This document shows, piece by piece, positions 31,501 to 39,940 of a DNA stretch of 39,940 nucleotides. A program made the position numbers and the translations under genes. The notes below the pieces were generated by a model. The model was not told the origin of the DNA and ran no database searches. It saw nothing but the letters and a program-made list of their open reading frames with translations. Origin of the DNA: a virus; IMG/VR virus record IMGVR_UViG_3300031857_000478, positions 1 to 39,940 of that record; one strand, given 5' to 3'. Numbering within the stretch: position 1 is the stretch's first letter; every line of letters starts with the position of its first letter.

Positions 31501-34500
31501 ATGATGATCTCCTTGTCAAACAATGAACTAAGAACTGAATCAGTCTGTAGTGATGTCATTAAGGTTGGATCTACCTTAGAGTTATTAGCCAGTAAATCAA
31601 TGTTTACATCTCTATATAATATCTCTTGTGGGCTCTTAAATGTTTGAGTATCCGGTTTTGCATTTGACTTAGCAGTAGCAATACCTTTAAGTTGTTTTTC
31701 TATTTCTAAGTAATGTAAGAACATAGAGATAGCAAGGTTAGAGTTTTCTTGACCTGGTTCCTTTACTAGTTTTTCCATGTCAGCCGAACTAAATACTCCA
31801 TTCTTAAGAACATTTGGTTTGTTCACATAATTACTTACAGACTTAGCATAAGTTGTACTTGTTATCTCAGGTTTGGTATAAAGTATTTTTGTCTGAGGAC
31901 TACCTGAGATTTTCTCAAGTCTTTTTATTAAAGATACTTCAAGGTTTCCATTTCTAACTTCTTCTATAAATACCTCAACAGACATTCTGTTAACTTTTGG
32001 TTTAAAATCAAAAGGTCCTTGAGTAACAACAAACATATCACCTTTATGCTCTTTAACAACATTTCTAAGCAATTGAGAAATTACTTTATTTACAACCATC
32101 TCAGCTGCATTATACTTAACAAAGTTTTGATTTTTTGGAGCATCTCCGGTAAACTCACCATAGGCACTCTTTAATCTTTTTTGATTATCTACATACTGTC
32201 TTACTAAAGGGTTGGAAACAAAGAAGATAGCATCTCTTACTGGAACTCCTGCTTTAAATAGATAGAATAGTGTACTAGCTACTTCCATGTTACCTTGAAT
32301 AAAGAATATCCATGGGTTTTTCTCAACGTCCACAGTACCATTTATAGCTTGTGAAAATAATTCAGCTACACTATTAATACCATCAGCATCATAGATTTTT
32401 GAAAGAGATATTCTACCATCCTCAGTTTTATTATGAGGTAGGAATAATCTCATTGGAACCTTTGGTTTACCTTTAAGTTCTACATCTCTTCCAAGTTTTT
32501 TACTAAACTTAGTTAAGTAATAATCTTTTGGCATTGCTGCACCAATAGAATCAAAGACTGGACTGATAGCATTTTCATTAGCTGCAATACCAAGTACGTC
32601 TTTACCTTCCATGTTTACACCATGCTTGTGTACATTGTACAGTGGATGAAGTGTAATGGATGGAGTAATCTTTTTTCCTTCTTTATCACCACCTACAAAT
32701 CTATCATAGTCACTTACTATGTTCTCAAGTTCTTCTGAAATATCTTGTAAGATATATGTATCATTTGGTCTCACAAGGTTTACATAGTTATCTGGTAATT
32801 CAAGTACCCCTTTAATTGACTCAAGTATCTCATTCTCCGCAGCTTTCTTCTGTGCTTTAATCTGGCCAGCAAAACTTTTATTAGTCTTTTCTCTCTCTGC
32901 ATTTATCTTATTGATAAAGTCTTTGGTGTTTTCTTTACTAGTAACATATGTACCATCAGAAGCTATGTGTGGAAAGAATGTAGTTAACTTATCAACGTCA
33001 AAGTCACCACCAGACTTAGCAACAAGTTCAGATGGAACAAAGATCATGTTATCAGCACTAGGATCCATGAAGTGATAAACTTCCATAAACTCCATAGAGT
33101 TGAGACCCTGAACCGGAATCCTAACAGCACTTAATGTAATTGACTTTCTGTTATCATCAGTATTAAGCCACTCTTCATCTTTGATAAGTTCATTAAGTCT
33201 TTGGACAGTACCTATCTTTTCACCTTTCCATTCTTTATTAAGTAAGTTATTAAACTCACCTTGAATACCAATGGAAACTTTCATGGCATTTGTTTTACCG
33301 TCTTTTCCGGGCTCATAGAAAGGAAGAGTATTACTACCTAGTAATTTTTCTCTCTCAGCTTCAGTACCTTCAGTAAACTTAATACCACCAGACCACATAC
33401 CTCTAGTAAGTGTACTTGATACTTGAACTAGTGCTTCACCATAAAGCTTTTGCTTAACAAATCTTTTCTCTACAATTGACATTATGGTCTTCTCAATTGT
33501 CTGAGCATCAAGATGTATTGACAAGTCATTCTTTAATGTACCATCTTCATTAAGACCAATAGCCTCAACTAAGTGCTCAGGCATATCTTTTCTTCTTAGC
33601 TCTCTTTGAATTAATTTAAGTAAGTTTTCAATGTTACCTTTGTAGGTATCACCTTCTTTCTTAAAGTTAATCTCATCAAGGAGCTCAAGCTTTAACAGAT
33701 TAGTGTAGTTGTCTACTGCAGCTTTATATCTATTAGCAGCAGATTCATTTTTAGTATTGATAAGTTTACCGCTTTCATATAAACCATTAAGAAGTAGTTT
33801 TCTTAACTGGGTTGCAAATACAACTTTACCTTTAGAGTAATCTGGAACACTGGCTGATTCTTTAAGATACTCCACATATACAGTATTAGGAGTAAGAGTT
33901 AGCTTATCCTTTATAATCTTTTGCTCTTTGTCAGCAAAAATGTTATCTGGTTTCCCGTCAGCAGTAACACCACCAACTTTAGATCCACTGGCAAATGTTG
34001 CATACTGAATATTGTTTCTCAACATTTCATGATGCAGAGTCTCTAAGTCAGATCCTTTAATTACAGATGGTATTAAAGGCATAAGAGCAAACTTATGCAT
34101 TGCTGTTACTGGTAACACTGTGCCTGCCAAATTACCATAGTTCTGTAACTTAAATACTGGGAAGAAGTTTACAACATCTGCTGCTGTAATCTCTTGACGA
34201 GCTACTATTTTTTGGTAAAGAGCTTCTTGCTGATCACTCCACTTATTCATACCTTTCTTAAGTGTACGGTATGCATCAATTGTAATGTAACCTTGACCAT
34301 CAGCCTCAGTCATTTTTAAGTACTTATCAGCTTCAATCTTAACTCTTTTTTCTACTTCTTCTGCAGCATTAGGTTTACCAGCATATCTTTTTTCATAATC
34401 TTCTCTAATAGCTTTTTCAATAATTGGTTTATAAATACTATCTCTATCTGCATCCTGCATAATAGCTGTATTAATAGTGCCATTATAAGTAAACTTAACA

Positions 34501-37500
34501 TAGTCAGGACTACCTAGAGTTTTAGCATAAGCATTTCTATCCCATGTAAATCCAGTTTCTTTACTGTTGACATCATTTATAAAATCTCTAAATGCTTTGT
34601 CAGTTCTGATTTTTGGCCCACTAGAAATAGCTCCTGAAGTTCTTTTATGGAACTCTTCTTTCTTATGATTAAACTGTGCAATGTCACCAAAAATAACTTG
34701 AGATACTTCAAAGTTATGGATCCATGCATTATACATATAAGCTTTAGCAAGTATTCTTTCTTTATCTGCAGTAGTTAGATTAGGTACGTTTAATCTATCC
34801 ATGACAGTTTTGTCTATATACTTAGCTTTCTGTAGATACTGATAAACCTCTTCTGTACTATCATTAAAGTATTTAGTTACTTGTTTTTTAATTTCATCAT
34901 AAAGTTTAGGATCATTTTTAACATAGTCCTTCAACTTCATTCCGGGTTTGTTTACAGCAGTAAGAATCTTTTCTTGTAAGTCAGCATCAAGTATGGAATC
35001 AAAATATACATATGACTCTCCATACATTTTACCATTCTTAAACTCTCTGTTATAACCAGTGTAGTTCTTAGCAATAGAAGAGTTTTTAAACCTGTTAATT
35101 CTCTCAGTCTCTGCAGATATGTAAGGTAAAATAATATTGTCAAATGCAAATGATTCAGCATTACCCTCTGGTAAAAACTTATCTAAATCAATATAGTATC
35201 TTGGATCTTTTCTATCACCAATCTCAGACATAATACCACCTTCTATTCTTAGGGCCATAGCTGTAGACTTAGATCCAGCTCTTAAGAACTCTTGTAAACC
35301 TCCTTTAAAGAATGTATGAAACTCTTGTAAGAACTTACTATACTGATCTAATGAAGTAGTATTAGTACCAATAGACTTGGTAATTTTATTACCATCTTCA
35401 TCCTCAACAGTGAACTCAGCAATCTGGGTACCCATATCAAGTATTAAGTCAAGAGATCTACTAGTTCTTCTAGCTTTCTCAGGCTTACTTAAATCAAATA
35501 AAGATTTAGTAATTTGCAAATCTTCAACAAAAGGATTTACTGCAGGATTGAATGAGCTCATATATTTTAACTCATCTTTTTTCCAGAAGTCTTCAAGCTT
35601 GGTAGCTTGATTAAATCCATTAATGATCATACTAGCACTGCTGTGCTCTATATGTTTGTTCACTAAGTTTCTTTCTGGGTTAAGTGCTGTAAAGTTAGAG
35701 GCATCAACACCATACTTAACTTGTAAACCGGCTATCTTCTCAACAAAGTTTTTCTGTTTAGATCCTGCCGTATATACAAAGCTGGATGGTGGTCCAATAA
35801 CTTGAGGAGAAATACCTTTTACCAATGTAGCTAAAGGGTCTTTCTTAAACTCAGAGATAACATCAGCAGCAGCCTTACTTACAGTCTTAGAATTCTCACT
35901 ATAGCTTATAGCCTTTATTGTATTGAATATATAATTAACACCATACTTTTTTACACCCTGTATACTATTGAGCTCATCCTTTATAACCTTGAGATCATCA
36001 AGATAAAAGCCCATTGCATTTAAAAATCTAAAAGCTTTGTCTGGGTCTAAATTACCACTAGAGTCTGAAAAGTTTCTTATCAATGCTGTTACATTTAACA
36101 TAGATTGATTATCTATTCTTTCTATGTATGCATCTCTAGTATCAGCTTTAAATCTGTTACCAAATTCTCTAATAGTATTTGCTACATCCACTGCAGCATT
36201 TGTAAGCTCAGTTATGATACTTCCATCATCCTGTTTGAATCCGGTTAACTGTAGCAATGTAGCTGCAGGTTTTTGGAATGTTTGCCACATAGAAGTAATA
36301 ATATCATTCTCTGCAGGTGTAGTAGGTAATGATGGGTCAGGTATCTTATTTAATAACTGTTCAAACTCAGGATATATTTTAGATGCTTCAACAATTGCAG
36401 TATACATTTGCTTTGGATCTGTAATACCGTTCAAAGTTCTTACAGTGTTCTTCCAGTTCTGGTTAAAGTTACCTAAGTCTTTGAAGCCTAGTTTGTTATT
36501 AGTAGTTACAAACTTAGTACCCTTTTTAGTTTGTTTGAATAAACTCTTTAGGATATAAACTATCTCTTGGTCAGCCATCTCTAATAGAGACATTTCACCG
36601 GCCTTCTTATCAAACTTTTCACTAGCTGTTGCATCACCAGTTGCATCTTTTTCAGTATCTATGTCAGTAACCTTTTGTCTGATAAGATCAAATCTACTGT
36701 TCTCAATATGATACTTTACAACACCAGTAGTTGGATCACCCCAGTTGTTGAGGGCAGTCTGTAGAATTCTCACATTGTCTAGTTGTTGACTTTGCTCATA
36801 CTCTACTTCTGGCACTCTATTTACTACATCATCATTAATGTCTATTGAGGTAAATGTTTTAGCTTTCCCTTTAACATAATTGTCATACTGGTTCTTAGCT
36901 TCATCAATATCTGTAACTATTAATATATCAGCTGGCTGATCATTAATATTATTAACAGTCTTATGTTTGTAAAAGTCTGAGATTATCTCTATGGTTTCTT
37001 TATATAATTCACCCTTCTGTCTGGTTCCCGCTTTTGTATCTAAATCTAAGTTATTATAATCATCAATCTGAGATCTTAGAAACACATATTTATGATTACC
37101 ATCTTTGTCTCTGATAATAGCTGCAGCATTTTTTTCTAATGCATCAACATCTTGGAAACTATTAAAAGGTTTCTCTGGCATGTATGTAATCTTACCAGGA
37201 CCTTCTCCTTGTATTTGTCTGAGCCTTTCTTGAAATCTTTCTTTTACAAGTTCATATAACTGAACTTTGTTCTGAGATTTTGTTAAAAGTTTTAGAGTAC
37301 CAGACTTACCATAGTTATTAGATGGGTCATTATTTACCTCATCAACTATTTCTGATATAACAGAATCTATAGACTCAGAAACTAATACAGCATCTTGTTT
37401 ATTTAATGAATCCTCTTTGGGTTGATTAACATTATTGATACCTCTGTTAAGTATATCAAACATTACATTATCTACAAGTGGAGTGTATGTGTTTAATAAA

Positions 37501-39940
37501 CTTGGGTTCTCACTGGCCATATACAGTTTATTGAATAATTCGTTAACTGTATTGCTCTGTTCTGCTAGATTTGGAGACATATCTTGTACCCCAGGCACAC
37601 CAAATAACTTTTTAATAAAGTTCCAGATCTTTCTAAACAATGTATTTCTTACCGGAGAACCTTTCTTAGTCTTTTGATTTAGTGCATATGTCCTAAAATC
37701 CTCAGCTAAGATTTCTTCCATTGTACGGAATGTAGCATTTTGAATAAGACCCTTTTCAAACAATTCATTATACAAGGCTTTCTTCTCATCTCTAGTTAAA
37801 AATAATTGTGAGAATCCATGCCATGCTTCATGATACACATCAGCAAATGAACCTGACTTGTATATTTCTATTTTAGCCAGTTTGCCTCCATTGGCAAGAG
37901 TATTACCATCAACTATAAATTTAGCATAGGCTTCTGAGTTAACTATATTTGCTAAGTGTGATAACTCAATATATTTATTTAGTGGAGATTTACTCCACCA
38001 TTCTTTAGCATCTTCAATCTGAGCTCTAGTTATACCTTTTGGTAAAGCTCTATTTCTATCAAGACTAAATAAACCACTGATACCACTACCTTTATCTGAA
38101 GGTTGAGAAACATTAGGGTTGTTTATAACCTTATTGATTTGTTCCTCAACTGAAGTTTTTGGCTCTACTTTTTCTTCAATTATATCTCCTGGTTCTGCAG
38201 TGTAATCTCTTTCAGGCTCATTGTTTGCATAGTCAGTTTCAGCAGCTTGTCCTAGTAATATACCTTTCTTGTCTCCTGTATAATCAAATACTTGTATTAC
38301 ATCCGGTATGACTTTGTTATCTACAGTTATAGTGGCAACTTCAAGAAGAACTTTTTGTCCATGCTTTGGAAATTTAAAATTCTCAGACTCTTGTTTTTGC
38401 TCTAAGTATATTTTAACACCTTGAATTTCCTTTATTGGATTTACAATCTTAAAGTTAGCATATGGTTTACCATCAACAGTGGTTCCTGCAGCAGTTGCTC
38501 CAATAGTTGTAGTAGTCATACTTTTTGTAGATGAAGCTTTGATAGCATCAGCAAGATCATCTTTGTTAGTTCTTACAACAGATTTCTTTTCAGCATCTTC
38601 TTTGGCCTTTTCAGCAGCAGCATCAATCTTTTCACTAAGTTCTGTTGGAACTCTAAATCTCATATATGAGTTATAGAAAGGCACAGCCTTAGCACCATTT
38701 ATAAATATCTGAGCAGGAAGAGTAGTTAAGAAGTCTAGGTAGTTAGCAGGAACTAATTTACCATCTTGAAAGTCAAGATATACCTCTTGGTCCAATGCTG
38801 TATCATCATATCTAATCTTGGCTGGGAATTTTGCACCACTAGCACTAGACTTACCTGACATAAGTATCTTATAGATATCTTCTTCAGCTGTAGGTGATTT
38901 TAAATCAATTGCATTTCTTTTATTAGACTGAGCTTTAGCCTTGTCTGCTTTCATTTCTTGTTCAGTATATGTATCATATGTAAACAAGAATTGTCCTTTT
39001 TTAAATGCAGCATAGTGTCTTTTAGTACCAAAGAATCCTTTGTCTACAAAGAACTGTGAGTAGTATTTATTTTTATCTTCATCAGATAAGCTAGATGTAA
39101 GAGCCTTAGCTATCTTTCTTGCTAAGTCTTCTGTTATATCAGATCTATCTACCTTATAAGTTTCACCTTCAATATTGACTATTGCAGCACCAGCCTCAAA
39201 TCCTTTTGATGGAGTATTAAGTAAAGTCATACTACTTAATATCTCATTGCTATTCATAGGAAATTGTCCGGTAAGATTCTGTAAAGTTACCTTTTGATTA
39301 GGATCAGTTTTAATTCTAACACCAGTTGAGATACTAGTTAACTTAAGTAACTTTGATTTACCTCCTTCTACAATAGAGTTTCTTAACTCATATAGAGCTT
39401 TGAATTGTTTTTGTTGATCTTCAGCAAGACCTTTTACAAAGTCCGTGAATGACATTTTTTCACCCTTTTCAAATGCAGCTTTGTCTTTATAACCCATGAA
39501 GTTCATCATGTTATTAGCAATCTGTTCAGGAGTTTGAATTTGATCTGTTCTACCATAGATATCAGTAACTCTATATTTGTCACCTTCTTTTCTGGCATCA
39601 CGCATCATTTGGTAAACTATTCTACCGCCTTTTTCTTTAGTGGATACATTACCATTATTGTCAAAGTAAATGTAGTTTCCTTTCTCATCAGTAACTACTA
39701 GAGCAACAATCTCATTTGGTTTTTTTACTTTAGGATCCGGATTCTTAATGCTATTAGCTCTTAGTACAAAATTATTACTGTACTCAGTTCTATCATTTAC
39801 TGAAAGCTTAGATAGTAATATTGTTTTTAGTTTCAAGGTTTTACCCTGGAAAACAAAATCAGTATTAAGATCTCTGCCTAAATCATTTCTCATCTCATCA
39901 TTTATCTTTCTGAGAGTAGCATAGATATATGATTTGTCTG
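28515..39940 (-). CDS. Virion RNA polymerase polyprotein, multi-domain, 5' truncated by the window edge
   Basis: This frame has no stop up to the right edge; the first ATG inside the window is at 39893, but the codons before it (reading D-K-S-Y-I-Y-A-T-L-R-K) look coding, so the protein exceeds 3800 aa. Numbering from that ATG: a zincin-like motif HEAWH (688-692) with EEILAEDF (726-733); the crAss vRNAP catalytic motif GGDFDVDKL (D2297, D2299, D2301) with RIPVQGLNS about 40 residues before it; a SpoT/MESH1-like HD domain (about 2977-3145: HP at 3006, HDTVEDT at 3033, KLADRLDN with D3095); QLSLF at 3457-3461; a macro-like domain (about 3475-3612, FVFGSNPLG); an ASCH/PUA-like domain (about 3640-3755); and an acidic end. 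The RNAP is injected and transcribes early genes in related phages. Confidence 0.9.
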   Translation of the reverse strand, partial: DKSYIYATLRKINDEMRNDLGRDLNTDFVFQGKTLKLKTILLSKLSVNDRTEYSNNFVLRANSIKNPDPKVKKPNEIVALVVTDEKGNYIYFDNNGNVSTKEKGGRIVYQMMRDARKEGDKYRVTDIYGRTDQIQTPEQIANNMMNFMGYKDKAAFEKGEKMSFTDFVKGLAEDQQKQFKALYELRNSIVEGGKSKLLKLTSISTGVRIKTDPNQKVTLQNLTGQFPMNSNEILSSMTLLNTPSKGFEAGAAIVNIEGETYKVDRSDITEDLARKIAKALTSSLSDEDKNKYYSQFFVDKGFFGTKRHYAAFKKGQFLFTYDTYTEQEMKADKAKAQSNKRNAIDLKSPTAEEDIYKILMSGKSSASGAKFPAKIRYDDTALDQEVYLDFQDGKLVPANYLDFLTTLPAQIFINGAKAVPFYNSYMRFRVPTELSEKIDAAAEKAKEDAEKKSVVRTNKDDLADAIKASSTKSMTTTTIGATAAGTTVDGKPYANFKIVNPIKEIQGVKIYLEQKQESENFKFPKHGQKVLLEVATITVDNKVIPDVIQVFDYTGDKKGILLGQAAETDYANNEPERDYTAEPGDIIEEKVEPKTSVEEQINKVINNPNVSQPSDKGSGISGLFSLDRNRALPKGITRAQIEDAKEWWSKSPLNKYIELSHLANIVNSEAYAKFIVDGNTLANGGKLAKIEIYKSGSFADVYHEAWHGFSQLFLTRDEKKALYNELFEKGLIQNATFRTMEEILAEDFRTYALNQKTKKGSPVRNTLFRKIWNFIKKLFGVPGVQDMSPNLAEQSNTVNELFNKLYMASENPSLLNTYTPLVDNVMFDILNRGINNVNQPKEDSLNKQDAVLVSESIDSVISEIVDEVNNDPSNNYGKSGTLKLLTKSQNKVQLYELVKERFQERLRQIQGEGPGKITYMPEKPFNSFQDVDALEKNAAAIIRDKDGNHKYVFLRSQIDDYNNLDLDTKAGTRQKGELYKETIEIISDFYKHKTVNNINDQPADILIVTDIDEAKNQYDNYVKGKAKTFTSIDINDDVVNRVPEVEYEQSQQLDNVRILQTALNNWGDPTTGVVKYHIENSRFDLIRQKVTDIDTEKDATGDATASEKFDKKAGEMSLLEMADQEIVYILKSLFKQTKKGTKFVTTNNKLGFKDLGNFNQNWKNTVRTLNGITDPKQMYTAIVEASKIYPEFEQLLNKIPDPSLPTTPAENDIITSMWQTFQKPAATLLQLTGFKQDDGSIITELTNAAVDVANTIREFGNRFKADTRDAYIERIDNQSMLNVTALIRNFSDSSGNLDPDKAFRFLNAMGFYLDDLKVIKDELNSIQGVKKYGVNYIFNTIKAISYSENSKTVSKAAADVISEFKKDPLATLVKGISPQVIGPPSSFVYTAGSKQKNFVEKIAGLQVKYGVDASNFTALNPERNLVNKHIEHSSASMIINGFNQATKLEDFWKKDELKYMSSFNPAVNPFVEDLQITKSLFDLSKPEKARRTSRSLDLILDMGTQIAEFTVEDEDGNKITKSIGTNTTSLDQYSKFLQEFHTFFKGGLQEFLRAGSKSTAMALRIEGGIMSEIGDRKDPRYYIDLDKFLPEGNAESFAFDNIILPYISAETERINRFKNSSIAKNYTGYNREFKNGKMYGESYVYFDSILDADLQEKILTAVNKPGMKLKDYVKNDPKLYDEIKKQVTKYFNDSTEEVYQYLQKAKYIDKTVMDRLNVPNLTTADKERILAKAYMYNAWIHNFEVSQVIFGDIAQFNHKKEEFHKRTSGAISSGPKIRTDKAFRDFINDVNSKETGFTWDRNAYAKTLGSPDYVKFTYNGTINTAIMQDADRDSIYKPIIEKAIREDYEKRYAGKPNAAEEVEKRVKIEADKYLKMTEADGQGYITIDAYRTLKKGMNKWSDQQEALYQKIVARQEITAADVVNFFPVFKLQNYGNLAGTVLPVTAMHKFALMPLIPSVIKGSDLETLHHEMLRNNIQYATFASGSKVGGVTADGKPDNIFADKEQKIIKDKLTLTPNTVYVEYLKESASVPDYSKGKVVFATQLRKLLLNGLYESGKLINTKNESAANRYKAAVDNYTNLLKLELLDEINFKKEGDTYKGNIENLLKLIQRELRRKDMPEHLVEAIGLNEDGTLKNDLSIHLDAQTIEKTIMSIVEKRFVKQKLYGEALVQVSSTLTRGMWSGGIKFTEGTEAEREKLLGSNTLPFYEPGKDGKTNAMKVSIGIQGEFNNLLNKEWKGEKIGTVQRLNELIKDEEWLNTDDNRKSITLSAVRIPVQGLNSMEFMEVYHFMDPSADNMIFVPSELVAKSGGDFDVDKLTTFFPHIASDGTYVTSKENTKDFINKINAEREKTNKSFAGQIKAQKKAAENEILESIKGVLELPDNYVNLVRPNDTYILQDISEELENIVSDYDRFVGGDKEGKKITPSITLHPLYNVHKHGVNMEGKDVLGIAANENAISPVFDSIGAAMPKDYYLTKFSKKLGRDVELKGKPKVPMRLFLPHNKTEDGRISLSKIYDADGINSVAELFSQAINGTVDVEKNPWIFFIQGNMEVASTLFYLFKAGVPVRDAIFFVSNPLVRQYVDNQKRLKSAYGEFTGDAPKNQNFVKYNAAEMVVNKVISQLLRNVVKEHKGDMFVVTQGPFDFKPKVNRMSVEVFIEEVRNGNLEVSLIKRLEKISGSPQTKILYTKPEITSTTYAKSVSNYVNKPNVLKNGVFSSADMEKLVKEPGQENSNLAISMFLHYLEIEKQLKGIATAKSNAKPDTQTFKSPQEILYRDVNIDLLANNSKVDPTLMTSLQTDSVLSSLFDKEIIMSMLNPLFKLRDNTSLNDFILSKIRLNADLIKANFGQGKDGASRFIDEYKNAMINFIYQNYMSNIIDSNGKISNRPDDYRGYKVTTNNSQEKDVIINKDAEGTITGISVNYDLIESDYDNNLYLGKNNALDNSYFKRGLKTFREVDNLFPDKTSFIKFVIEREYLRNIYASPKAEFNENMDNLISKALEFAAMKHEGQTRAGGKPYVLHPVSVANSVLAFKKSKNIDALINAALLHDTVEDTDTTYEELEKLFGGLTASLVKELTTDKEKADEIGKDKYLAQKMAGMSSYALVIKLADRLDNVQDIATAKTPEWRAKYKKETLDILNYIERNRVLSGTHKKIITKIRAKLDQVIPSQETPEKTIQEFEKFIADRALMNTFNKAIIMKDNEHSYTDKVMGIIKNFPQLKAQFPILEQISRVPSKTGDNMLTLNDRKIISGSEAQIYVQNIKQLADPNIRKVEDPISNKVISDVFSLFPQMMVYQHGVGKSKYGFNSALPVDKYNTIMKYASKVFSDNYMNNNAFQIIFDRLTQVKTPFKSYMLDAEKLSEAGNRRLSPEALKLANEVAPGFIQSSYDEDQIIEFFGELSKIDESLESAKETADKSREFLKDFLIKYPQYNEKTKIKERKTANFAIAQILIYNELVKEQSETDEEGPTPGTQLSLFGEEPVEPTVRKTYSGKVTGLQPNQIFVFGSNPLGINGNPAKGTGGAALVAYNIAGVKQGEKMDNKLSDSGKAWGITTVTAPGKKRSKTPQEITEGIKKLYEYAKQNPTKEFLVSDYSATNLNGYTGQEMADMFNAAGPIPSNIVFNENFDKLVGTTQPTAPVSTPVANIPQNKVSGIESFGSLVTANAEAIKALGSNPHSIDMIEAGFRTRTTRSESEMAKYAIKVGDIIKHFGESADGSTKNILARVTAIHPKGSPGWKGSWNKEGWRAEDVDVIDRFKDGAAAIEFEIIEATQPTAVDGNLTNFTERKDTEEDDSDDLDNNCTNPFLGE

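Noticed and set aside
1-39940. Stop-codon recoding (TAG or TGA read as an amino acid), as in some crAss-like phages
   Set aside because: TAG, TGA and TAA all end genes here at sensible places (for example TAG at 574, 4907, 10867, 17707; TGA at 1528, 6528, 8397), and the two giant frames have no in-frame stops to be read through.
1-39940. tRNA genes, CRISPR arrays, integrase or insertion sequences
   Set aside because: I saw no cloverleaf-like segment with a CCA-type end, no spaced direct repeats, and no transposase or integrase motifs; the excisionase-like HTH alone does not show lysogeny.

Overview
The window is a 39.9 kb internal piece of a tailed-phage genome, most probably a crAss-like phage (order Crassvirales) infecting a Bacteroidota host, perhaps a flavobacterium. 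The reasons are: very AT-rich DNA; tightly packed genes with ATGA/TAATG overlaps and no obvious Shine-Dalgarno sites; two oppositely oriented gene blocks; a family B DNA polymerase inside a crAss-type replication module (DnaB-like helicase, AAA ATPase, SSB, TOPRIM primase, PD-(D/E)XK nuclease, UDG); and a giant minus-strand protein carrying the crAss virion RNA polymerase signature DFDVD. The host guess rests on a ClpS-like protein that resembles Bacteroidota ClpS and a signal peptide ending VSA-Q. All three stop codons are used normally, so I see no recoding. Every stretch longer than 300 bases contains a gene. I found no tRNA, CRISPR array or insertion sequence.

Layout. Positions 1-4.9 kb (+): the end of an SF2 helicase, a ClpS-like adaptor, small DNA-binding and membrane/secreted proteins, a spore-photoproduct-lyase-like radical SAM enzyme and many small genes. 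A single gene then points the other way (4894-5208, -). Positions 5.2-9.8 kb (+): UDG, a possible replisome accessory protein, DnaB-like helicase, an uncharacterised protein, Sak4-like ATPase and SSB, ended by a terminator. Positions 9.9-15.3 kb (+): primase, coiled-coil protein, GIY-YIG nuclease, small phage families, then a HExxH/VWA protein next to a MoxR-type AAA ATPase, and a terminator. Positions 15.4-18.7 kb (+): an acidic-tailed protein, a RecB/exo8-like nuclease, two uncharacterised genes and a terminator. Positions 18.7-22.5 kb (+): DNA polymerase B, an acidic-tailed protein, a MazG-like enzyme and a small acidic protein, ended by a UUCG-loop terminator.

At about 22.5 kb the blocks converge. 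From there to the right edge everything is on the minus strand: a 46-aa basic protein, a 1943-aa protein with zincin and LysM motifs, and a virion RNA polymerase polyprotein that stays open at the window edge (more than 3800 aa). In related phages such giant proteins are carried in the virion and injected, so this block probably makes cargo used at the start of the next infection while the plus block copies the DNA.

The most interesting points are: (1) the RNA polymerase polyprotein also carries a zincin-like motif, a complete SpoT/MESH1-like (p)ppGpp-hydrolase HD domain, a QLSLF clamp-binding-like peptide, a macro-like domain and an ASCH/PUA-like domain; (2) a phage ClpS with its N-degron-binding residues kept; (3) an SPL-like repair enzyme with the hydrogen-donor cysteine; (4) the DNA polymerase ending exactly in QLSLF, which suggests use of the host sliding clamp; and (5) a short S-x-D-x-D-N helix motif shared by three otherwise different proteins.
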